From positions 1-60,204 of the forward strand of contig JAAVTG010000050.1 of NCBI GenBank assembly GCA_011947345.1: a DNA stretch of 60,204 nucleotides, written 5' to 3'. Both the position numbers and the translations under genes were made by a program. Of the stretch, positions 36,464 to 45,914 are shown piece after piece. The DNA comes from Phytophthora quininea. Taxonomy: Eukaryota > Oomycota > Peronosporomycetes > Peronosporales > Peronosporaceae. Each line of letters starts with the position of its first letter. Position 1 is the stretch's first letter. The notes below the pieces were generated by a model, which saw only the letters and a list, made by a program, of their open reading frames with translations, was not told the origin of the DNA and did no database searches.

Positions 36464-36992
36464 TGTCCCGCACCGCGGCGCGTGGATCAAGCAACAGGAT
36501 ACCTCAACCGTGGCCCAGGGAACCCCACCGTTCCGTGGAACGGTTCAGCTTTCAGTCGAGCAGGTGCCCGAGAGGACTCCAGCAGCTGATTCCTGGCGTA
36601 GCCAAGGAGGTGGACGCTTGTAAGGACCAGGTGAAGGTCCAAGTGGACAGAGAATCTATGTATTGGCGGCAGGCGCAGTGAGCATGGCGGCTGGAGCAAG
36701 GTATGAGCCAGAGAATCAAGTAGCCCGCCCTCGCAAGCTGCATCGAGCCGACCCTAGTTGTGCATTTCCCCTACGGCCCCCAAGTCGGCTTTGAAGAGCG
36801 TTTGAGTATCGAAGACCAAGACCTACAAGGACAAGAAGAAGGTTTTAAAGTCTAACTAAGAAGGTTTTCATTTACTCGAGCGTTCCTATCGACCGTTCTT
36901 GGAGGCTACCGGTGACTAGTGTTCCTAATCCCCTCTCACCAAACTCGACAGACAGCTACCCGACCCGCGTAGGGGACCCACAGTGCGCGACA
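36464..36992 (+). repeat. 3' long terminal repeat
   Basis: 529 bp, same ends and sequence as the 5' LTR apart from one T/C difference near 36744. It contains the same 18-bp palindrome at 36527-36544. Confidence 0.95.
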
Positions 36993-36996
36993 ATGT
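36993..36996. repeat. Target-site duplication, right copy (ATGT)
   Basis: ATGT immediately after the 3' LTR matches 23962-23965. Confidence 0.75.
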
Positions 36997-37414
36997 CCGA
37001 GAACATTGCGACTCCAAAGAAAGCTTATCAGGAATTTTATCATGACAACTGCGCCAACCATGCTGGAATCTTCATCACAGACAGACGTATAATGGAAGAT
37101 TATCGCGTCTTAGAAAGTATCAGGCCTCTACAGGAAAAAACAAACATAAAAACCAATTAGAAGGCCATTAATACCCTTGATCCATGAGAACATTGTGACT
37201 CTTCCAGCAGGCATGGAGCTCCATGAGAGATTGAGCGCTCTGACCGAGTTGATTGATGTCATCTTTGTTCACCGGAACGGAATTCACCTGGCGACATCAG
37301 AACCCATGTCAAATGCGCGGCTTGCAGTGAGACGTCGGAGTCGGCGTTGTCCCCGTCAGCAGATGCTGACAAAGTCATGTCGGCAGTGGTAAGACGAGTA
37401 AGTGCCTTGTTCAG
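36997..37414. other. Right flank of the insertion
   Basis: No complete gene. Short open text (AYQEFYHDNCANHAGIF) on plus may be decayed kinesin or unrelated sequence. Together with the 45 bp left of the element this was continuous before insertion. Confidence 0.35.
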
Positions 37415-37963
37415 GTAGGCAGGAACACCGAGACCATGATCATCGCAACGCTATCTCCATCGATTGACTGTTTGGAGGAGTCAATTTCGACGCTTAAATT
37501 CGCAGATCGAGCCAAGAAAGTGATGGTAATGGTTCGGGTGAACGAGCAACGTGAGATCGATCCTGCCTATGTGGAAAAGCTTCAAGAAGAGATTGAGCAG
37601 CTCCGAGAAGTCGTTCGATTACTCCGATTGCCAGGCAACGCCGACCCAGTCAATGGTGATGATGATGGAGACGGGGATGGAAACAACAACGAAGATTTTG
37701 AAGAAGGAAACGAACAAGCTTCCGCTGCGCTGAAGGCACGAGTTGTACGTTTGGTGCATGAAAACACGGAGCTTAAACGCCAGCTCGACAAACAGCAGAA
37801 GGAGCTGGAGAAACTGCGACTGCAATCGGCTGCAAAAAGTAGTTTAACGCCGACCAGTGTTGTTGACCCGCAGGTTCCGTCCTCCTCCGCAAATTCACCA
37901 CTATCTACTGGAGGCGGAAGCAACAAGAGTTTTGGCTCTGTAAAGCCACGACCTCGTACATAG
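37415..37963 (+). pseudogene. Kinesin remnant: end of motor plus coiled coil
   Basis: The text VGRNTETMIIATLSPSIDCL, EESISTLKFADRAKKV matches the last part of a kinesin motor domain (the conserved '...T.MIA..SP...ETLSTLRFA.RAK' region). It is followed by a neck or coiled-coil segment (YVEKLQEEIEQLREVVRLLR), an Asp/Asn-rich linker, another coiled coil (HENTELKRQLDKQQKELEKL) and a Ser/Pro tail to a stop at 37963. The ATP-binding P-loop and switch regions are absent upstream, where only decayed sequence remains. Without them it cannot be a motor. It could be expressed as a coiled-coil protein from Met 37436, but a truncated gene relic is more likely. Confidence 0.7.
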
Positions 37964-40269
37964 AGCAAGTCGCTCAGTGTCGGATAATGCAGCCCCACGG
38001 GGTTACTGTCCGTCTCCGCATTCGCAGCGAGAATTGGTACTGCTGCAGCAATGGCCTTCAGCGTGTTATCGAAACCAATTGTCAATGGAAAGCAACGATG
38101 CCCGTTGCACGCACGCGTTCGCTTCCTTCTTACAACTACCGGTAGCCTCGGCTCCGATAACTGTTGATCTCTGCAGATTTTGCATTGTGTGTAGACATCT
38201 CGGGGTGCGCTGCCATTAGCGAGGCGGTTCATTCTATCTTGTGTAGGACACCTCGCAGTCGCACTGACCGCGCGGACGCTGGTATTGTAGAGGAAGACAC
38301 TGCGCTGGTGTGCTCGACACGAAAGCGAGGTTACAGCTCTCCCGGCACGCTACGTTGGTGCTGCCTGCCGCCTTATGTGCGGCGGCGCGACCAACCAAAC
38401 TCCCAAAGAAAGGAGCCTGTTGCTTGAAGGGCTCATGTGCACAGGCGCGGCCAAGTGGGCTCTCGAGCAAGAGCGGGGGCAACGGAGATGGAGGGCGTTA
38501 ATTTCCTGGCGGCACCGCGCGCGCATGGGCATGGCGAGCGGGTGAGCGGGGAAAAGCTTGGACCTAGTCGACAAGTGCCGATGGGCGCCAGGCGAGGGGA
38601 GTGCTACTGCACCGCTGCATCGAGTCCGTGGCTCTTCTTTGAGGTCCGCCCCGCTACCAACGCCAACGACCTGCAGAGGGCCGTCTCCGCAGCGAACGGA
38701 CTTGCTGCGGGCGAGGCGTGGAGTGCGGAGACCGAGGCCCTTCTCTGGCAGTCGCGGCCGGCGTGGCGCCGCGTACGGTACCGAGCCTTGGAGGCCGTGT
38801 TCGTCACCAAGATCGCGCACACCGGAAGGACTCGAAACACGAGCTGCTGCCAAGGGGGAAACCTTGATGACGGCCGTCGTGATGGCGAGCTCGTCCGCCC
38901 AGACAGAGAGAGCCGTCTGCTTCTGCTCGTCAGGACTCACGGCTTACAGCTCGGTCAGATCCTGCGTTGATGTCATCGCGGCGACGACGACGACGCCGCG
39001 CAGCGCTTGCACGTCCGGGAAAGCAACTGTTTCCCCCATGCGATACGCTCGAGAGCCGGGCTCGTGCCAGTCACCTCATCGCGGCAGCCGGCGCCCGAGG
39101 CTCGATTGCAATGCAAGGCTTGCCCCAGCCGGCGGCAGCGTTACGACGCCGGCCGGCAAGTTCAAACCACGACGTGATGATGACCCGGATGGCGAGGCTG
39201 GGAAGGAAGGAGGGCCGCTGCAAATGCTGCGGCCATGGTCCTTGATGGTCTCCTCGCGCGGCGAGGCGTTCCTCCCGCCGACACGCTGTGGTGCCGGGCT
39301 TTTCTCTTTGCGAGCGAGGGACCGCAGTTCTGAAGGTGTCGTGGAAGGGGGCAACGCGGCGCCGAGCCGAAGGTATGTCGGCGCTCGGGGCGACGAAAGA
39401 AGGGCCCCGCAGCCCCATTTTCGGCACCGCGTCACGGCTCGGGTGTTTCTGCGCGGGTGTTTTCAGCAGGTGGCCGATACACATTGACGAATGCCGTTTC
39501 GACAGTCAAACCGGCAAGGGCCTTCTTGACAAGCAAGGCGGCAGCAGACCCCGTCCGTCCGTCCGTCCGTCCGCCCGCCCCCACCGATGAACTTTGCCCT
39601 CGTGGTTGCCGCTTGCCGATCCCGCGCGAGCAGCGACGGCATGTTATCACGAAAGCCTGCCGCGTCGGGCCGCGTGCGCTTTGCAGCCGAGTGGGGCTCA
39701 GGAGGGTGTTGTTAAATCGTGCGACTTGGCGTTTGTATGCATCCAAACGGGCTGATTAGCGAGCGCTCTAATTGGTTCATCCCAGTTGCACTCTCTAGCA
39801 CATCTCGAGGGCACGCAGAAAAAGGTGGGTGGGGGATGCGACATGCGCCTCGGATCAGTCCTGTCCAGTTGTGGGTCTCCACGGCGCGCCGAAACAGAGC
39901 CATCGCGCCGCCTCGGGAGCCTCGCACCGCCGGCGGCAATGAGGCCTCGCTGGAAACTGCCTTCGTGAGCGACTCCTGGCCCCCTGCGCGTGTCAAGCGG
40001 ACGCGGCGGGCAGGTGTCTCAAGAGAAAAGCCGGTCGCGCAGCCGGGATTGGAGAGTTGCACAGCAACCTGCTAGAGCGCTGCGATTGGCTGGCCGAACG
40101 AGCGCCGCCCTTTCTCCCCGACCCCGTCCCCTCGGAAATAGCCGGGGCGTCTTGTCCGAGTGACTGGTCCTGCGCTTACAACCGCATTGTGCTTCCTACC
40201 AGCCCGTTGGTACACTCTTCTGCTGCCTAGTATTTTTCTGCTGGGCGCCGGGTCAGCTCCAAGTGTTTT
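37964..40269. other. GC-rich intergenic region
   Basis: 2.3 kb with many overlapping open frames on both strands, including one of 309 codons (38558-39487, plus). Their Arg/Ala/Pro/Ser composition and mirrored frames point to chance in GC-rich DNA. A short tandem repeat of CCGT occurs at 39551-39573. The right part should contain the promoter of the zinc-finger gene. No RNA gene seen. Confidence 0.4.
39551..39573. repeat. CCGT tandem microsatellite
   Basis: Five full CCGT units plus a partial one. Confidence 0.85.
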
Positions 40270-42091
40270 ATGGCCTCGTCGTCGTCCTCGTCCTCGGCCC
40301 CCGCTCCTCCTCCCGCCGCGCCGCCCGCCATGCAGCCGCAAGATCCCAGCGCCGCGGACCCGGCCGCCTTCAACTACGAGCAGTACCAGCAGTACGCGCA
40401 CGAGCGCAGCGTGCACGACCAGGCCGTGCAGAGCGCGATGGCCGTCGCCCCCGCCGCGCCCACATCCGGATCCAAGCCCGCCACGGCCACCATCGTCACC
40501 GCGCAGTCCGCCAGCAACCAGCAGCCGGTCGCAGCGCAGGCCTCGCACGCCAAGGCGGCGTCTGCTGGAGCGTCGCCCACGAGCGTCGCCACCAAATCCG
40601 AGCCCGGAGCTACTGATGCTGCCGGCTCTGCGGCCCCGGCCGCCACCACTGCTGCTGCTTCCGATTCGACCACCGCCGCGCCAGCCCGCAACGAGTCGCT
40701 CAAGTCCAACCGCCTCTGCACCATGCCCGGGTGCAAGAAGCGCGTGCGCTCCAAGGGCCTCTGCAAGGCTCACGGCGGCGGCCGCCGCTGCATGGTCGAC
40801 GGCTGCGAGCGCAGCAGCCAAGGCCAGGGGCTCTGCATCCGCCACGGCGGCGGCAAGCGCTGCACGCAGCCCGGCTGCACCAAGGCCTCGCAGTCCAACG
40901 GGCTCTGCAAGGCCCACGGCGGCGGTCTTCGCTGTCAGAGCCCCGGCTGCACCAAGTCCAGCCAAGGCGGCGGTTTCTGCCGCGCGCACGGAGGCGGCCA
41001 GCGCTGCGAGAAGGAAGGATGCAACAAGGGCGCCCAACGCGGCGGCTTCTGCGCCGGCCACGGAGGTTCGCGCTTCTGCCAGCACCCGGACTGCACCAAG
41101 AACGACCGCGGCGGCGGTTTCTGCGCTGAACACGGAGGCGGCAAGCGCTGCGACCACCCGGGCTGCAACAAGCCCGCGCGCAAGAAGGGCAAGTGCTCAT
41201 ACCATGCCAACGCCGCCAAGGGCAAACTGCCCAAGGACCAGCTCGCGGCGGCCGGCGTGGGTGCGGCCTCCATGCCCCAGCACATGATGGACATGCGCCA
41301 GATCACCACGCCGAGCTTCGCCATGGGCGTCAAGGACCTGCGCGACCCGCACCTCGTGGGCCAAGTTGACCCGCAGCGCGCCGCCGCCTACGTGCAGCAG
41401 CAGCGCGTGGAGATGGACATGCGATACAAGGCCTACGAGGCGCCCAACCCGGGCCAGTACCTGCAGATCCACGCCGACCAGCGCTCCTACGAGCCCATCA
41501 GCCTGCAAGCTGGCGGCGCCACTCGCCACTACATGCCCGTGACGGTTGACAACGGCTCGCTTCCCCCGTATCCGGAAGCATGTACAAACCCGCCCCCGAC
41601 ATGGTCCGCCAGACGTACATGCCGCGGACGACCGAGCAGATGAAGAATGTATACACCCAGCACTGGGCAGCCAAGCAGGAGATCCAGCACCACCAGCAGC
41701 AACCGCAGCAAGCTCAACAGGCCCAGCAACAGCAACCGCAGCAGCACCCGGACGGCCGAGTGGATTACTTTGAAGTGAGCAAGGAACAGCAGCAAGCCGC
41801 AGGCCACCACCTCCCGTACCCGACGCAGGCTTCGCAGTATCACCACCACCTTTCGGCTGCAGACTCGGCCGCCGCCGCGGCCGCGGCGTACGGTCAGCAG
41901 CAGGCACCTCCGCGGGGATACTACACGGCACAGCAGCCGCAACACCCGCAGGGAGCCCCTCTGGAGACCAGCAGGCCGCGGCTGCCCAGCAGCAACAACA
42001 GCAACAGCCCAACATGATGTATTACTCGGCCAACGGGTACCCGCAGCACCAAATGCACAACCTGCAGCAGCAGCAGATGCAAATGTTATAA
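40270..42091 (+). CDS. WRKY19-like Cys/His zinc-finger protein, seven repeats
   Basis: Seven tandem 23-residue repeats of C-x4-C-x7-C-x2-H, most ending HGGG, span about residues 149-310: CTMPGCKKRVRSKGLCKAH, CMVDGCERSSQGQGLCIRH and so on to CDHPGCNKPARKKGKCSYH. This finger is found in plant WRKY19-type proteins and is expanded in oomycetes; DNA binding is presumed. The leader is Ala/Ser/Pro-rich. The C-terminal third is Gln/His-rich (QQQPQQAQQAQQQQPQQHPD) and ends with MYYSANGYPQH and MQML before TAA at 42089-42091, a typical activation-domain composition. Frame changes at about 41573 and 41962 (GG runs) each need one base. Start at 40270 (MASSSSSS). Probably a transcription factor. Confidence 0.82.
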
Positions 42092-42609
42092 GTCCAGCGA
42101 ATTCGATGTGCAGTTGCTGAACGAGCTTGCTTGTTGCGCGGTGCGTGCGTTTTGTCAAGGTAAACGACAACACTGGCTCAAGTGCAAGCGGCAAGGTGTC
42201 CCGGAGGAGAGGACTTCGTTGGCTGTATTGGCTGTTATAGAGATAGATACTACCCCCGCTAGGAAGCGGAGCTCCGAGTAGATGGAGCAGCGTTGAAGGA
42301 TTCGGATCGGGAATGGGTCGGGAATGCCCTCCAGTTTTGACCAAAGGTCTTTGAAAGCAATCACCAACAATTCTATTGCCGAAATGATACTGTTGACGTT
42401 GAAGTGCTTTCCGGCCTGACGATTTTGTACATGAACACTCTTGCAGCTGTTCGACATAGAATTACACGGCCTCTTCTTGCTCGGCTCGGCGTGCAAGCTC
42501 GGACGTTTTCGGTGTGGGGGCTCGCTCGCAGTGTCGCTGCGCAGTGAGGACGACATTGACGCTGCGCAGGACCAAGTCGAGGATCTTCTATACGGTCGGT
42601 TGGTCTCCG
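42092..42609. other. Convergent intergenic spacer
   Basis: Lies between the ends of the zinc-finger gene (plus) and the next gene (minus). It should contain both terminators. No gene supported. Confidence 0.45.
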
Positions 42610-43250
42610 CTACGACGCACTCGACGGTCGGCCGTAGCCCGACGGGGAGGAGGCTCGCCGTGCGAGGATCGCGGCCTCGTCCTCCTCGTCGTGGTTGTTG
42701 CTGCTACTCTCCTGTGTGTGCTGCAGTCTGGCAGTGAAGCTGACGGAGCGCCTCCGCGGCGCTACAGCTGCAGCCCGTGCAGTGGCAGGTCTAGTCGTAA
42801 CTGCAGCTGCAGTGGTTGTCTCTATCCTCTCGGCCACGGCGGCGGTGGGGCCGCGCACGTCCTCGAGCTTGGCGCCGCCTCGTCGGGACTGCAACTTGGC
42901 CTGCAGATACGTCCCGATGGCAGACGTTGGCAGGTGCAGCGGCTTGGGCGACGACACACGGGGCGACCCGGCCTCCTGGTTGTCGTCCAGCGCCACTCGG
43001 AAGCTGCCCTTGCCGGCGTAGTAGTGGCGGTAGCACTCGACGAGCTCCGCTCCAGTCCGGCGTAGGTCTCCAATAGTCGGGCGGCCGACGTCTCATTGCC
43101 AGGCTCATAGGTGCGCAGCAGTCGCTCCAGCTCGGTGCGGTAGTCGGTGGCCTCGTCCCGCTGGTTGTCGCTCCACTGCGGGCTGGTGCTGCTGCTCTGC
43201 GGACGCATGCTGGAGCCGTTCGAGTCGCTCGCGATCTGGAAGAAGCTCAA
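42610..43250 (-). CDS. Small acidic-basic protein of unknown function
   Basis: About 213 residues. The N-terminal part contains a predicted helical segment (TDYRTELERLLRTYEPGNET, SAARLLETYAGLE). After a frame change near 43055 it continues as ELVECYRHYYAGKGSFRVAL. The C-terminal part is Ala/Thr/Ser-rich with SNNHDEEDEAAILARRASSP. The helical segment looks conserved in style, but I recognise no family. Start at 43250 (MSFFQIASDSNG). It lies 154 bp downstream of the inositol kinase gene on the same strand, and could be its neighbour in a shared transcription unit only by position. Confidence 0.5.
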
Positions 43251-43404
43251 ATGGCTAAATGGCCGCCCCGCAGCGGCGCTTTGGCCGACGTCCTTTTTCC
43301 ACGTTCTATTATTGCTTCAACTGCTGACAAAGTCAAGGTGCTGCCCCGGTGCTGCATCTTCTATCATCGTCGGACTCTCGAAAAGCTGTGCAGGTGGTGG
43401 CGAC

Positions 43405-44412
43405 TCACTGCTGGGCGTCGAGCAGCAGTTGGCGGAAACAGCGCAGCAGCGTGGAAATACCGCGACGAACGCCGTCGTCTCGACTGGGAGGCGACGGCGT
43501 ACTGACGTGGGCAAAGTCGATGAGACGGATGTCTGGGGAGGCGGCTCCGTCGCCGCTGTACAGGAAGAGGAAGGAGCTGGCGATGAACCTGCTGCCTTGC
43601 TGCACGTCGAACCAGGCTTCGAACTGCTGCAGCCGCGTAATGAACTGCACGCAACAGTGTTAGTCTTATAGATCAGCAAAGTCGTTGACAAGCGGTACGC
43701 ACCGCCGTCAAGACTGCGATGGTGATGGTCTTTGGCGTGTCATCCCGCGGCAAGTAGTTGCGGAAGGCCGATGGCAGCTCGTTCGCAGAGGCGATGCTGC
43801 GACCGAAATGCTTGTCGAACTCGACGTACGCGTTCTTCTCTGCGTCGAAGACCTTGAAGCCTTGGATACGGAAGCCCACCTCCTCCTGCAGAGGGAACTT
43901 GGTCTTCTCGTACGCCACCTTCTCGGGCGGCGCGTCGTCCTCGTACGACTGCGTGCCCATCTTGACGTCCATGATGCACGGCCACTGCCGCTGCCACGTC
44001 AGGTCTTCCAGCACCAAATACTCTGCGCAAGAAGTGCACCACGTCAGAGCTACGCCAACATCTTCCTCCTTCTCAATTCCATACGTCCTGGATGCATCCC
44101 ATTGGCGCTCTCAGCTGCACCCGACACCTCAACGCAGCCAAAGTACTTTGGCAATAAATCTTGAAGGGGTTTAAACTCTTGGGAGTCTTTCTCCGTTACG
44201 AATACGCGCTCGTAAAAGTCTCGCTCTCGCTCGCCTCGGTTGTTGCTCTGGAAGGGCTTGAGGATGCGGCCATTATGGGATTTGAGGCCTGCGCTTCGTA
44301 GTAGTTAGATTCCTTTAAGGTATTACAATAGCAGCAGCACGCGCTCACTCGTCTTGGACGTGGCGTGGCCGCCCACTTGGTGCGTCATCTCCGCGAAGCC
44401 CTGCAAGTCCAT
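43405..44412 (-). CDS. Inositol polyphosphate kinase (IPMK/IP6K family)
   Basis: Carries the family signature PxxxDxKxG as PCIMDVKMGTQSY, which binds inositol phosphate and nucleotide. It also has the N-terminal THQVGGH motif, LKPFQSNNRGERERDFYERV, LLPKYFGCVEV, and the C-terminal SGDGAASPDIRLIDFAHV with metal-binding D of IDFAH. It phosphorylates inositol phosphates in the soluble pool, making higher polyphosphates or pyrophosphates. Introns I can place: 44084-44023 (62 nt, GTATGG...CGCAG) and 43702-43645 (58 nt, GTGCGT...GCAG), both with exact reading-frame continuity. A first interruption near 44300 after SERVLLL is short (about 33 nt if GTAATA...GAAG is used) and may hide a missing stretch. 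Start at 44412 (MDLQGFAEMTH). Confidence 0.87.
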
Positions 44413-44499
44413 GGTATCCGACAATGATCTGAAAGCTAAAGTTAAGAATACTGATATCAAATTTAAATCTGCAATCGATCAGATTTCATTTCTCGAAAA
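44413..44499. promoter_or_regulatory. 87-bp divergent promoter region
   Basis: Separates the start codons of the inositol kinase (left) and the reductase (right). AT-rich compared with the flanks (AAATTTAAATC, TTTCATTTC). Such a short gap implies shared control elements. Confidence 0.4.
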
Positions 44500-45831
44500 A
44501 TGGCTCGGGTGCTGGTTCTTGGAGGGACCAGCTACGTGGCGCAGTTCGTACTGCGGCGGCTGCTGCAGGACGCAACGTTGCAAGTAGCTGGTGACAGTGT
44601 CGGCTCGCAGGCAGTCACAGCTGTAGCGTGCACCATTCGCAGAGACCCGTTCCCGATGCCCAAAGAGTTCGTGAGCACCGAATCAGATTCCGATCCAGCA
44701 ACTCGAGCTGTCCGTGTGTACTGGGGCGTGGATGTGCTGGATCTGGAGGCGATGCAAAGGTGTATTGATCAATTCCGACCGACGATTGTTGTCAATTGCA
44801 CAGGTGAGCGGAGTCTGTGCGTGTTAAGCGGTGCGTGGGCTAAGAATTGTGACTTGTGCAGCCCTTTCAAACGCTGCAGTGTGTCAGAAGAACCCTGAGC
44901 GAGCTCGCTGCGTGAACGAGGTACACTGTCATTGATTTAATCCCGTTGAATGCTCCTGTGGCTAATGTTGATGGTACTGTGTAGCCTCGAGGTCTGATTG
45001 ACTTGCTGGGAAAGATACCCTGGCAAATTCGCTTCGTGCACTTCTACGGTAAGAAACAACGAATGCCATTGCCTACGAATGCAACTTGTTGAATACTGTT
45101 GAGCTATGCAACAGGATTTCGTGTACGATGGACTACAGCAGCTAGGAGAGAGTTACAAGGAAGAGGATGCCAAGTTGTCGCCTCTACTCTCTCAGTACGG
45201 CGCGTCAAAGCTGCGTTTCGACCAGTTCCTTGTGGATGAACAGCACGCGGCAAACTTGGAGATACTGGTGCTCCGCATCGCGAATGTCGTAGGACCTTCG
45301 GCACCTCTGCTACCCCAACAAAGTGCGTCCAAGTTTGTGGAGTGGCTCCACTCCCAACTATTCAACGCCACTCAGCAAGAAGAAACGCCACTAACGTTAT
45401 GGCGCGACGAATTCCGCTCATATCTCTACGTGGAAGACTTGGTCGCGGTTGTCCTCAAGTTGCTGGAGATCGATTTCTCGCCGAGCATTGATCTGTTCAA
45501 CGTTGGTACGTCAAAGCTGAAAAATATGAAGCCGTTCACCAATGTATTCACTGTTTAACAACATGTAGGTGGAAAGGAAGCGCTCTCGCGTGTAGAGTTA
45601 GCACAAAGGTATTTGTCTGCATGTGAAAAGCATGATCCCGACGCGGTCGCTGCTATGACAAGAGCAATCGTGCCTATTGCTCGAGCTAATGTCGACTTGG
45701 GCTATCCCTCCCCGTTGAATACGCGGCTGAACACGACCAGGCTGTCCAACAAACTTCCGTCGTTCACATGGACCCCAACGGACCAATTTCTCGACGAAAT
45801 CAGCGCCAGCTTTCTTTCAAGAAGCGAATGA
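44500..45831 (+). CDS. MAT2B/RmlD-type NAD(P)-binding reductase, five exons
   Basis: An extended short-chain dehydrogenase. The N-terminal Rossmann strand is ARVLVLGGTSYVAQFVLRRL, FRPTIVVNCT follows at the end of exon 1, then the NAAVCQKNPERARCVNE segment, DFVYDG, the catalytic YxxxK as QYGASKLRFDQF, and LRIANVVGPSAPLLP. This matches the dTDP-4-dehydrorhamnose reductase / methionine adenosyltransferase regulatory subunit (MAT2B) group. Exons: 44500-44803, 44862-44920, 44985-45048, 45115-45505, 45569-45831, all with GT-AG. Between exons 3 and 4 the frame is off by two bases (HFY-G against expected HFSTDFVYDG), consistent with a lost CT near 45044. The glycine motif is unusual (GGTSYVA), lacking the third Gly. 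Whether it is an enzyme or a regulatory subunit cannot be told. Confidence 0.8.
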
Positions 45832-45914
45832 CATTAGAGTGTTATTTCATGAGGTTTCGACGGGGTAACAAGTAAAACGTTGTCGACAAATGCAAGAAGA
45901 AGTACCCCGTCGCC

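Larger units (their letters stand above)
23966..36992 (+). mobile_element. 13.0-kb Ty3/Gypsy LTR retrotransposon with extra genes
   Basis: Bounded by two 529-bp direct repeats (TG...CA) and the 4-bp duplication ATGT. Order inside: LTR, primer-binding site, gag with three zinc knuckles, an acidic linker, protease (LADTGA), reverse transcriptase (YLDD), RNase H, integrase (HHCC, D..D-x35-E, GPY/F-like module), then a minus-strand gene, a plus-strand membrane-protein gene, polypurine tract and LTR. PR-RT-RH-IN order is diagnostic of Ty3/Gypsy (Metaviridae). I saw one mismatch between the LTRs by eye, so insertion is recent. Gag and pol contain several one-base frame breaks and one in-frame TAA, so this copy as written is not autonomous. 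At 13 kb it is long for the class because of about 3.2 kb of extra coding sequence after pol. Confidence 0.95.

Noticed and set aside
38558..39487. 309-codon open frame on plus in GC-rich DNA
   Set aside because: Arg/Ala/Ser-rich text without domain, mirrored by open frames on the other strand; typical chance frame.
40270..42091. WRKY domain in the zinc-finger gene
   Set aside because: No WRKYGQK motif; only the finger repeat shared with WRKY19-type proteins is present.
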